DNA of 33,905 bases, taken from positions 1 to 33,905 of the forward strand of contig DAHUYR010000013.1 of NCBI GenBank assembly GCA_027315135.1, read 5' to 3'. The translations under genes and the position numbers were made by a program. This DNA comes from Microcaldota archaeon. GTDB lineage: Archaea > Micrarchaeota > Micrarchaeia > Micrarchaeales > CABMGC01. The notes beneath the pieces were generated by a model. The model did no database searches. It was not told the DNA's origin and saw only the letters and a list, made by a program, of their open reading frames with translations. Positions 16,893 to 25,516 of this stretch are shown in pieces. Each line of letters starts with the position of its first letter. Positions within the stretch are counted from its first letter, which is position 1.

Positions 16893-18338
16893 TCAGTTTA
16901 CGTAGTACCATAACGTGCCGTATCTGCTGTCTTCTATTTTCAGGGAGTATTTCTCAAGCAACTCATCCCTTATCTTGTCGGATTCGTCGTATCTCTTTTC
17001 CTTTCTTAGTCTGTCCCTCTGAACTATCATACTGGATTCTGCGTCGCCAATGGCGCGTTTGTACTTTCCATCTTCAAATATGCCGATTACTGCTGCCAGT
17101 TCAAGCGTCTTCTCAATCGCCGTTCTCTTTGCAGTACCGTTAAGTTCTGTGTTGGTCTCCGTAATCTTCCGGAAGTCTTCTATTGCAGACTGTAGCTTTG
17201 TTATTGCGAGGGGTGTGTTGAAGTTGTCATTCATAGCTTCGGAAAATTCCTTTTCGAGGAATGCAGTTACCTCAAGAAGCTCGCTCGAATAATCTTCAAG
17301 CGTCGTCTCTTTCGAATTATAGAGCATACTCATTGACGACCTTAGAAAGTTGAGCAGGCTTGCAGCGTCGTCCAACAGCGCTTCCTTGTAATCTATGTCC
17401 TTAGTGTAATGTGTCCTTGCAATCAGTAGCCTTATCGTTTCCGGATCGTACTTTTCAAGCGCCTGCCTTATTGTTACGAAGTTGTGCAGGCTTTTGGACA
17501 TCTTGTCCTTTCCTACATTCATCGTTCCAGCATGTATCCAGTATCTGACAAATGGTTTTACACCGAAGGCAGCTTCTGCCTGGGCTATCTCGTTTGAATG
17601 ATGCGGAAAGATAAGCTCTCTGGCTCCGCCGTGTATGTCGTATGTTGGTCCGAATATCGCATGGGTGGTGGCAGTATCTTCTATGTGCCATCCTGGCCTG
17701 CCAATGAATTCTTTTGGAACCCCGTTTATCTTCAGGGTTATGTTCCATGACGGCTCGCCTGGCTTTGCTGCTTTCCATAATGCAAAATCGTACTCGTGCT
17801 TCTTTCCCGGTTTCGGTTCTATCCTGTGCTTTTCGAGCTCCTCAAGCTTCATCCCAGAGAGTACAGTGTAATCTGGGAATTTGGCAACATCGTAGTATAT
17901 GTCATTGTCAAGCTCATACGCGTATCCCTTGTCGACAAGCAGCTGTATCTGCATGCGGATTTCATCTATGTAGTCATGCGATTTTGGATACTTGTTGACA
18001 TTTTGTGTAACTCCAAGCTTAGTCATATCCTCCATCAATCTTTGGCCGTACAGTTTTGACAGCTCCTCTGGAGACACGCTCCGCTCATGTGCCCTTTTGA
18101 TTATCTTGTCATCAACGTCAGTTATATTCTGTACGTAGTTGACAGTATAACCAGAGTGGCGCAGCCACCTGACTATTATGTCGTAATTTATGTAGGCCTT
18201 TGCATGACCAAGGTGTGCGTCGTCATATACTGTCTGTCCGCATACAAAGAAGTTTACTTTGTTGCCGTTTGTAAAGATAAGCGGCTCATTGCTCCTTGTT
18301 AACGTGTTGTATACAATTATCTTGTTCTCTGGCATCAT
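16893..18338 (-). CDS. cysS: Cysteinyl-tRNA synthetase
   Basis: NFFVCGQTVYDDAHLGHAKAYINYDIIVRWLRHSGYTVNYVQNITDVDDKI; KMSKSLHN; GWHIEDTA. Confidence 0.97.
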   Translation of the reverse strand: MMPENKIIVYNTLTRSNEPLIFTNGNKVNFFVCGQTVYDDAHLGHAKAYINYDIIVRWLRHSGYTVNYVQNITDVDDKIIKRAHERSVSPEELSKLYGQRLMEDMTKLGVTQNVNKYPKSHDYIDEIRMQIQLLVDKGYAYELDNDIYYDVAKFPDYTVLSGMKLEELEKHRIEPKPGKKHEYDFALWKAAKPGEPSWNITLKINGVPKEFIGRPGWHIEDTATTHAIFGPTYDIHGGARELIFPHHSNEIAQAEAAFGVKPFVRYWIHAGTMNVGKDKMSKSLHNFVTIRQALEKYDPETIRLLIARTHYTKDIDYKEALLDDAASLLNFLRSSMSMLYNSKETTLEDYSSELLEVTAFLEKEFSEAMNDNFNTPLAITKLQSAIEDFRKITETNTELNGTAKRTAIEKTLELAAVIGIFEDGKYKRAIGDAESSMIVQRDRLRKEKRYDESDKIRDELLEKYSLKIEDSRYGTLWYYVN

Positions 18339-18340
18339 TA

Positions 18341-19111
18341 TCAGCTGTAGTTGAGGATTGTTGTGTTAATGATTATCCCCCGGTCCAGCTTTGGAGTTGG
18401 GCTGAGATAGAAATTACCTGCGCTTATGTATGAATATTTGGAAGAGGTTGATGCCTGCAGGTCTGAGACTATCTTTATGCTTGCATTTTTGCATAGTAGA
18501 GGATACAGGTTCATGCTACCATTCAGGTATGTAGTGAAATAATTACCGTTTATTGACTGATTAAATGTGTCGAAGTAGACTCTTTCAAATACAGTATTTC
18601 CAGATATGGCTTCCAAATATAGTCCCTGATTCTGAGCGGAGATTATCTTGAAGTTGAGATATGGCTCCACCACTTGGAAGGGTTTGGAGGTGAGGTTGCC
18701 TTGGCCAGATAAGAACCCTTGGTATGTAGATGCGACAAATGTGTTGTTATATCCTGTCCATGGGGAACCGTAGTAATTGTGGTTGTTATTCATGTATGTA
18801 AGGTTCAGCGGCGTGCTTCCGAAGGCTTTGCCAGTAGCGTTCCATCCTACATATGTCCCTGTGCTGAAGTTTCCGTTAAATAATGGAGATGCAGTTGGGG
18901 TTGACGGAACACAGAATGAATGTAGGTTTGATCTCGTTGTAGTGTACAAGATAGATGTAGTCCTTACAGATGTGGAAGAGGTCGAGGATATTGATGAAGA
19001 AAGTATGTGAAGTGGCAGTGGGGTGCCAGTATTTGTCATGTTTAATATTACTACTACCACTATAAGAACTGCAAAAACGCCTATATAAGCTATTATCTTT
19101 TTTGTGTTCAT
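18341..19111 (-). CDS. Membrane-anchored/secreted Ser/Thr-rich protein
   Basis: N-terminal hydrophobic helix IIAYIGVFAVLIVVVVILNM, then Ser/Thr-rich stretch and many N-x-S/T sites. Confidence 0.75.
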   Translation of the reverse strand: MNTKKIIAYIGVFAVLIVVVVILNMTNTGTPLPLHILSSSISSTSSTSVRTTSILYTTTRSNLHSFCVPSTPTASPLFNGNFSTGTYVGWNATGKAFGSTPLNLTYMNNNHNYYGSPWTGYNNTFVASTYQGFLSGQGNLTSKPFQVVEPYLNFKIISAQNQGLYLEAISGNTVFERVYFDTFNQSINGNYFTTYLNGSMNLYPLLCKNASIKIVSDLQASTSSKYSYISAGNFYLSPTPKLDRGIIINTTILNYS

Positions 19112-19229
19112 ATGAACCTCTCAGAATAAAGAGTTTAGAGCATATTTATAAATTATACCTAATAAGCTTAATAGATATATTGTTTCATTATTTGTAATAT
19201 TTCAAATATAATTAGCATTGGTGCTCATT

Positions 19230-19343
19230 TTGGGAAGTATACCTAGAAAATGGAAAAAGAAAGGAAGAATGCGCTGGAAATGGGTAAAGAAAAGAAGGAA
19301 AAGAATAAAGCGAGCGCAAAAGAGAAGAGTAGGGGACCTCTGA
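19230..19343 (+). CDS. rpl41e: Ribosomal protein eL41 (L41e)
   Basis: TTG(19230)- or ATG(19269)-initiated ORF: (M)[36 protein letters not shown], matching the archaeal [17 protein letters not shown] signature. Missing from the ORF track because of size. Confidence 0.85.
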   Translation: MGSIPRKWKKKGRMRWKWVKKRRKRIKRAQKRRVGDL

Positions 19344-19349
19344 GGTTAG

Positions 19350-19937
19350 CTACGCCAGGGTTCTTGTCTGGTATCTGCCCCTTTTCTTTATTTCGTTAAG
19401 TCTTTTGGTCACGGTTAGGTGGTCCTTTGCTATTGAGGTGTACGCCTTTCTTACATTCGCGTAGTCCTTTTTGCTTATCGACCTTTCAAGCAGCAGTAGA
19501 TCAAGGGCTTTCTCTTCCTCGCTGTTTGAGAAGACGCCGAGGCCAAAATCTATTATGAACGGGCCGTTCTTAGTAAGCAGTATGTTTGCCGATGTGAAGT
19601 CGCCATGAGTTATGCCGTTCGCATGCAGCAGGGCAAGGTATCTGCCTATGGTTTGCATGTCGTGTGCGGAAGGCTTTGAATCCTTAAGGAGCTTGCCTCC
19701 AACCTTCTGCATGAATATCGAATACTTTCCTATGGCTGCAACGCCTGGAACAGCTGCTCCGGCTTTCTTTGCATAAATCAGTAGCTTTGCTTCCTTCCTT
19801 GTTCTCCTCTCCCTCAGTTCCTCGTCTATTTTATCTATGCGCCATAGTTTCTTGTTCCTGAATTTTATGAGCATAGGCACGCCTGCAATCTTTGTTTCAT
19901 ACATTATGGATTCTGCACCTTCGTTTACTCTTTCCAT
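19350..19937 (-). CDS. bud32: KEOPS complex kinase Bud32
   Basis: GAESIMYET, HGDFTSANILL, IIDFGLGVFS, C-terminal RGRYQTRT. Confidence 0.95.
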   Translation of the reverse strand: MERVNEGAESIMYETKIAGVPMLIKFRNKKLWRIDKIDEELRERRTRKEAKLLIYAKKAGAAVPGVAAIGKYSIFMQKVGGKLLKDSKPSAHDMQTIGRYLALLHANGITHGDFTSANILLTKNGPFIIDFGLGVFSNSEEEKALDLLLLERSISKKDYANVRKAYTSIAKDHLTVTKRLNEIKKRGRYQTRTLA

Positions 19938-20896
19938 AGCTTCACCTCATCTATCCTGTACCTTTGTTCTATTGTGCAATCCTGCAGTTTTGTCTTTATC
20001 CCATGTTTGAGCATCTGCTCTGCCATAAGCGCTATCATCGCCCCGTTGTCAGCATTAAAGGTATCTTCAGCGTAGCCGAAAGTTATCCCGTGCTCGTCAG
20101 CCATGCCCTGCAGCATCCTTTTGAGACGGTGAGACTGTGCAACTCCGCCGCATACGCATAATTCCTTCGAATTTGTTAGCAGCAATGCACGTTCCGTGGC
20201 TTCGGTAAGCATAGCATATGCTGTTTCCTGCACCGAGAAGCAGATGTCCTTGTCGCTCTTCCTGTCCTTCATCTTAGATGCATGGGTCAGCATGCCTGTG
20301 AACGAAAAATCCATCCCTTTAACAGTATATGGCATCTCGACATATTTGCCGCCTTCCGCGGTCTTTTCCACTGTGGACCCCCATGCAGGATATAGTTTAA
20401 GAGACCTTGCCAGCGAATCCAGCATGTTCCCTATCCCTATGTCAAATGTTTCACCGAGCACTCTGTAGCTTTCTCCGTATTTCTTCAGTATCTGAGAGTT
20501 TCCGCCGCTTACGTAAAGTGCAAGTGGATCCTTAAGTTTTGCCCTGCTCTTTGCTATCTCCATATGGCCTATGCCGTGGTTTACCTGAGTTATAGGCACA
20601 TTGAGCTTCTTTGCAAGGGTCTTTGCTGAAAGCATGCCGACATGCAGGCAGTAGCCTATCCCAGGCCCTTTGGTATATCCTATTCCGTCTATGTCACTGA
20701 ATTTCATGCCGGCTTCTTTTAGCGCTTCTTGTATCACGTTTGGAGCGTTTGCGATATGGGTCTCTGCAACTTCCCGCGGTATCATTCCTTTGCTGCCTAT
20801 CTTGTACATTGCCTTTGCATTTGCCACTACTCTTCCTTCCTCGACTATCCCTACCCCGAACGTATGCGCACTGCTTTCGATTCCAAGTACTGCCAT
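19925..20896 (-). CDS. kae1: KEOPS complex tRNA N6-threonylcarbamoyladenosine synthase Kae1
   Basis: MAVLGIESSAHTFGVGIV...VNHGIGHMEIAK...LYVSGGNSQIL...CVCGGVAQSHRLKRML; ATG 20896 preferred over GTG 20914. Confidence 0.96.
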   Translation of the reverse strand: MAVLGIESSAHTFGVGIVEEGRVVANAKAMYKIGSKGMIPREVAETHIANAPNVIQEALKEAGMKFSDIDGIGYTKGPGIGYCLHVGMLSAKTLAKKLNVPITQVNHGIGHMEIAKSRAKLKDPLALYVSGGNSQILKKYGESYRVLGETFDIGIGNMLDSLARSLKLYPAWGSTVEKTAEGGKYVEMPYTVKGMDFSFTGMLTHASKMKDRKSDKDICFSVQETAYAMLTEATERALLLTNSKELCVCGGVAQSHRLKRMLQGMADEHGITFGYAEDTFNADNGAMIALMAEQMLKHGIKTKLQDCTIEQRYRIDEVKLWKE

Positions 20897-20906
20897 TTGA
20901 TCAGAA

Positions 20907-22022
20907 TTAATCACGGATCATGAAACTTTCTAGCTTTCCTTCCAGCTTCTTCTTCATGGCTCTGTGTTCTTTAAGGAAGGTGTTTATGCGCATTGCAAGG
21001 TCCTTCTTATGCTCTCCGGCAAGCAGCGTTCCTTTTTTCTCTCCTTCGAATATCGCATTGAGCTTCTTGTCATCAGGCTCGAACATGTATCTGTAGTATT
21101 GGCAGACTGCGCATTTATCAGGATTGCCGCCGTACTTCTTCTGCAGTTCTGCAGTATCCTGTTGTCCGGTTATTGCCTTGTTTACCTTTTTCACCACTGT
21201 CGCTTCATCATCGGATAAATAGATGGTGTCGTTTGGATCGCTTGCCGACATCTTAGGATTCATTGACAATCCAGGCATGAACTTTGAGACAAGGGATGCT
21301 GGTTTGTAATATCCAAGTTTTGATATCGCATTCCTTGCAACCCTGAAGTGTACATCCTGGTCCACTCCCATCGGTATCAGGCAGGGTATGTTCTTTTCTG
21401 CCTGTACTGATTTCAGGAATGCAGGCACAGCCTGAAATGAGGTGTAAAACAAAGCGCCTATGTTAGTGTCATTGCCAAAGCCGAATGCATCCTTGATTAT
21501 AGAATATGTGACATATTTTGATACCCTTACTGCCTGTTTGTAAAGGGTCTTTGCATATTCAGTATCGAGGAAAATCTGCGTCTTTTTACTATCGAAACCT
21601 AGAGCAGCTATGTCAAGTGCATCCTCCATGGCAAGGTTATGGCCGTTCTCAAGAGTGAAGGCAGGATTCCTCTTGACAAGGAACTTCTCCTCATCTGGAA
21701 TCATTATGAGTACCTCGGCGTCGAATCTGTCTTGGAGCCATTTTGCCATCTGGAATTGCATCGTCTGTGCTATCGTCATGCCTCCGGAAGGTGCTATTCC
21801 GGTGTAAATATAGAACTTGTTGTGTTTCTCATACTGGTCCATGAGCCAGTTTAGATCCCTTTCTGCAAAATAAAGACCCCTTCGCATAGCATAGTGGCTG
21901 CCTTTTGCGAGCTTCTCAAATCTCTCCGTCGTCTCTTTCATCATGGGACGAAGGCCAAAGTCGGATATCAACTTGTCGTAGTCGAGTTCTCCCTTGACTT
22001 CGTAAGGGTTCACGGTCTGCAT
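20907..22022 (-). CDS. trpS: Tryptophanyl-tRNA synthetase
   Basis: YIYTGIAPSGGMTIAQTMQFQMAKWLQD, CLIPMGVDQDVHFRVARNA, NPKMSASDPNDTIYLSD. Confidence 0.93.
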   Translation of the reverse strand: MQTVNPYEVKGELDYDKLISDFGLRPMMKETTERFEKLAKGSHYAMRRGLYFAERDLNWLMDQYEKHNKFYIYTGIAPSGGMTIAQTMQFQMAKWLQDRFDAEVLIMIPDEEKFLVKRNPAFTLENGHNLAMEDALDIAALGFDSKKTQIFLDTEYAKTLYKQAVRVSKYVTYSIIKDAFGFGNDTNIGALFYTSFQAVPAFLKSVQAEKNIPCLIPMGVDQDVHFRVARNAISKLGYYKPASLVSKFMPGLSMNPKMSASDPNDTIYLSDDEATVVKKVNKAITGQQDTAELQKKYGGNPDKCAVCQYYRYMFEPDDKKLNAIFEGEKKGTLLAGEHKKDLAMRINTFLKEHRAMKKKLEGKLESFMIRD

Positions 22023-22323
22023 AGATATACAATAGGATAGATTATCTTATAATATATGATACTGGAAATTTGAAAGGCATGTACTTCAACAAAATACTAT
22101 TTCAATAAACTGCTCATGCTTTAGCTACCTTTCTTTTTCATGGTTGTCGCCTGATGGCAGAGACGCTGAATGGTCAATATCCTTGAATCTTTTCTATGAA
22201 TAGATGGATTTTACAGAGCCGGTTTTATCCTAAATCGGCAAAGCTTAGATTTTAAGTTTTATACGGAATTCCTTAATGAGATTAGTTTATAATTAGATAC
22301 TAGCAGATAATAGTGGTATTTGG

Positions 22324-22587
22324 ATGGTAACCATAAACAAACTGAATTATATATCTGCAGCAAAGGTATTCCTTGTATTCGGCTTGATTGTCGGGCTGAT
22401 AGAATTTATACTGAGCCTGCTAATAGGAGCCAGCATGCCTATATTAGGGGCAGGATTGGCTGCTGGTGCAGTTACAGGTCTCTTTGGAATCGCAGTAAAT
22501 GTGGTCGTTGGTGCTATCGGCGGATTGATATTTGCACTGCTCTATAATTATGCCATATCCAGATTTGTAAAGTTGGAAAGCAACTGA
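22324..22587 (+). CDS. Small integral membrane protein
   Basis: 87 aa; two to three Gly-rich hydrophobic segments. Confidence 0.65.
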   Translation: MVTINKLNYISAAKVFLVFGLIVGLIEFILSLLIGASMPILGAGLAAGAVTGLFGIAVNVVVGAIGGLIFALLYNYAISRFVKLESN

Positions 22588-22629
22588 AAGTCTAACAGAG
22601 TATTATGCATCATTGCAGAGCATTGCCTA

Positions 22630-22672
22630 AGCAGCGCGCGGATATCATTTGTAGCTCTGTCCGCCGTCTGCT
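22630..22672 (+). other. Two-stage stem-loop downstream of small membrane protein gene
   Basis: AGCAG/CTGCT and GCGGA/TCCGC separated by a symmetric 3x3 internal loop, followed by AT/T-rich sequence. Confidence 0.4.
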
Positions 22673-22911
22673 CTAAATATTATTTTAAGATGAAGTTTGA
22701 CTCTCAATTCTACAGTTATGCACTTGTCAGGAAACGGTTTTGATTTGCGAATTAACTCGGACTGCAGTAGTTCCGAAGTGCTCAACAAGTAATTTTGCTA
22801 AGATATAGTATCTTTTGTAGGCTTATTGTCCAGGCATCAGATATCACGCATAGAATTAGTACGGATTGATTTTGTTTCTGACAAGCAGCGTATGGTTATT
22901 TAAATCATGTT

Positions 22912-25065
22912 TTGCAAAATATAGTAGTGGCCGGTAAGCAGGGTTCTGCCCGTATTAGAACTAAGAAACGTTCGAAGAAGGAGCAGGTATCTATAGAATA
23001 TATGGTTATATTCGCATTTGCATTTCTCATTGTCGCAGTTGTCATCGGATACTTATACACTGTTGGTCTGCACAATACTACGTATACAAATTCATACTGT
23101 TATATTACTCCTGAACTGCCGTGTCAGGGAATGTATGTGATTGGCAATCCAGCAGTTCCTACAAACGCAAAGGCGTATGTGATATTCACAAACAACAAAG
23201 GTACAGGAATATACGTTAAACCAGGTTCATTCTACTTCTATCCGGGCGCTAGCAGTACATTTTATTCTGGAGAATGCATACCTTCCAACATTCCTCAGGG
23301 AGGAGTGGCAGTGTGCAATGTGACTATCAGCAACATTGCCAGTGGATCGTTACAGTCCGGTTCACAGGTAAATCCTAAATTCAGCATGTCATATGGCATA
23401 TGCAGCAACAATTATTGCAATGGACAGAGTGCGAATGCTCCTGTATTCAACATAACAGGCACTGGAACAACATATGTTGCGCTTAGTGCACCATCATTGT
23501 ATTATATTACTGTAGACAGTGCGAGCATCAATGTCACCGTAGACGGTGTGCAGTATGCTCCAGGATCAAAGTTAGTAGTATTCAAGAATACACAGTATAC
23601 TCTGTTCGGAGATCTTCCTGCGGAGTATAGTTTTAATACATGGACTAGCACAGGAGGAGTATCTGTAGCTTCTTCTACATCGCAGTCAACCACCTTCACC
23701 GCAACTTCAAACGGGACAATAAAGGGCATAAAGGCAGGCATAACCTCATCCACCTCTTCAACCACCTCGACTTCAACAACATCCAGTGTCTTATATTACA
23801 CATTCACAGAATCGTCAAATCCTTCGCCTGATGGCAGTGTTTCTCCAGGTACTGGAAGCTATCCGGCAGGATCTGTAGTCTCGATAGATGCTAATCCAAT
23901 CACAGGTTATCATTTTGTTGACTGGACCTGCACTGGAACAGGATGTTATTCAGGAACGAGTCAGTCGTCTTCTGTAGTACTTAGTGTGGACAATATGCAG
24001 GAGACTGCAAACTTTGCACCTAACAGCTACACGCTCACTACAGGAGCCACGCCAGCAGGAGATGGGACAGTATCGCCATCTTCAGGATCGTATACGTTCA
24101 GATCCGCTGTGACCATATCCGAATCATCATCAACATCGAACACATTCACAGGATGGTCATGCAGCGGCACTGGATGTTATTCTGGAACTGCAACATCAAA
24201 CACAATAATAATATATGGAAATACTGTAGAGACTGCAAGTTTCTCTCCTTATCAGCCTTTCACAGAGATAGCTTCGCCGACGGCAGGAGGAAGCGTCTCT
24301 CCTGGATCAAATAGCGTCCCTTACGGAACATCAGTAACAATATCTGAATCTCCAAGTTCAGGATATCATTTTGTTGACTGGACCTGCTCTGGAACAGGAT
24401 GTTATTCAGGAACGAGTAATTCCGATTTGATAACAATTAACAACGCCGTAACGGAGACAGCAAACTTTGCATCAACGACTACTACTTCGACTACCACGTC
24501 TACTTCAACAAGCACATCTACCTCAATTTCAACATCGTCTACATCTACTACCGTTTCCACTTCTACAACAACAGCAATAACTGTTTACGAAGCTACAATC
24601 TCCCCGGAGGTTGCATTATTTACAAATGGGAATGCTTCTACATGCTTAACCAACAGTGGATGCTCCTATAATGTAGTACCACATGGAAGTTCTGTATCAG
24701 GAGCAACATCAGTAAGCATGGGAGGTACGGTGACGATCGTAAAACTAGTACAGATAGGTCTTGGAATGGCAACCAATGGAAGAGGAACTAGCACGCATAT
24801 CGGACCGTTGAACGTGACTATTACCGGATTCTCCGTTAATCCAGGTGCTCCGAACGTAACATGCAACAATGGAGTGAATACAACCACTTATGACAGTTCT
24901 GGAATACACCAGAATGGGAATACCTATGTCAACACATTGCCAACAGTATATTACAGTAGTGGTACGCTCACCACAATATGGACACCGCCCCCATATTCAA
25001 TACAGCTTTCCATAGGGTCCGATAGTACAACTAATGCAGGCACATGCAACGTATCTGTTGTTTAA
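22912..25065 (+). CDS. Surface/pilin-like repeat protein with class III signal-like N-terminus and InlB-B-like repeats
   Basis: KKEQVSIEYMVIFAFAFLIVAVVIGYLY; repeats GYHFVDWTCTGTGCYSGTS; (TS)n linker; distinct C-terminal domain. Start uncertain (TTG 22912 or GTG 22927). Confidence 0.85.
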   Translation: MQNIVVAGKQGSARIRTKKRSKKEQVSIEYMVIFAFAFLIVAVVIGYLYTVGLHNTTYTNSYCYITPELPCQGMYVIGNPAVPTNAKAYVIFTNNKGTGIYVKPGSFYFYPGASSTFYSGECIPSNIPQGGVAVCNVTISNIASGSLQSGSQVNPKFSMSYGICSNNYCNGQSANAPVFNITGTGTTYVALSAPSLYYITVDSASINVTVDGVQYAPGSKLVVFKNTQYTLFGDLPAEYSFNTWTSTGGVSVASSTSQSTTFTATSNGTIKGIKAGITSSTSSTTSTSTTSSVLYYTFTESSNPSPDGSVSPGTGSYPAGSVVSIDANPITGYHFVDWTCTGTGCYSGTSQSSSVVLSVDNMQETANFAPNSYTLTTGATPAGDGTVSPSSGSYTFRSAVTISESSSTSNTFTGWSCSGTGCYSGTATSNTIIIYGNTVETASFSPYQPFTEIASPTAGGSVSPGSNSVPYGTSVTISESPSSGYHFVDWTCSGTGCYSGTSNSDLITINNAVTETANFASTTTTSTTTSTSTSTSTSISTSSTSTTVSTSTTTAITVYEATISPEVALFTNGNASTCLTNSGCSYNVVPHGSSVSGATSVSMGGTVTIVKLVQIGLGMATNGRGTSTHIGPLNVTITGFSVNPGAPNVTCNNGVNTTTYDSSGIHQNGNTYVNTLPTVYYSSGTLTTIWTPPPYSIQLSIGSDSTTNAGTCNVSVV
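23757..24565 (+). repeat. Long direct repeat, copy B (matches 1..262 and 713..1255)
   Basis: By-eye alignment; copy A carries an extra 453 nt between the two matching blocks. Confidence 0.9.
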
Positions 25066-25194
25066 CCTATAGTGGCGTTTTCTTTGGTAAAAAAATAGAA
25101 TTTGACTAAATGATTCTTGATCTGTCGGGAAAATGCAATTAAACTGACAAAGTCTTGTAGAACTTCGTTTATCATGTTCCGCTTGAAACTGACA

Positions 25195-25207
25195 AATCTA
25201 TATAAAC
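25195..25207 (+). promoter_or_regulatory. TATA-box-like element upstream of the RNA polymerase operon
   Basis: aaatctatataaa; upstream of rpo5 with an intervening leader. Confidence 0.4.
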
Positions 25208-25274
25208 CTATTTGTTCTATAGATAGCGGAAGTGGATGTGCTAGTCCCTACTCTTTGTCTTTATAGGTGTATAT

Positions 25275-25505
25275 TTGTCAGATAGAAGTAATCATGTTAT
25301 TGTACCGCCTCACAAATTAATGACTGAAAAGGAGGTAAAAGAGCTTCTGGAAGAACTGGACTTAAAATTAAACAACCTGCCTAAGATTTTTGAAAACGAT
25401 CCGCAGGTTAAGATACTTAACGGCAAGATAGGACAGGTCGTTAAGATAGATAGGATAGAGAACGGCGTAAAATTACCTTACTATAGACTGATTGTAGAAG
25501 GTTAA
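25275..25505 (+). CDS. rpo5: DNA-directed RNA polymerase subunit Rpo5 (H)
   Basis: HVIVPPHKLMTEKEVKELLEEL...LPYYRLIV; TTG start. Confidence 0.93.
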   Translation: MSDRSNHVIVPPHKLMTEKEVKELLEELDLKLNNLPKIFENDPQVKILNGKIGQVVKIDRIENGVKLPYYRLIVEG

Positions 25506-25516
25506 CTGTGATTTCT

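Noticed and set aside
19925-19937. kae1/bud32 overlap as a fusion remnant
   Set aside because: Short overlaps between these adjacent genes are common; no evidence of a broken fusion.
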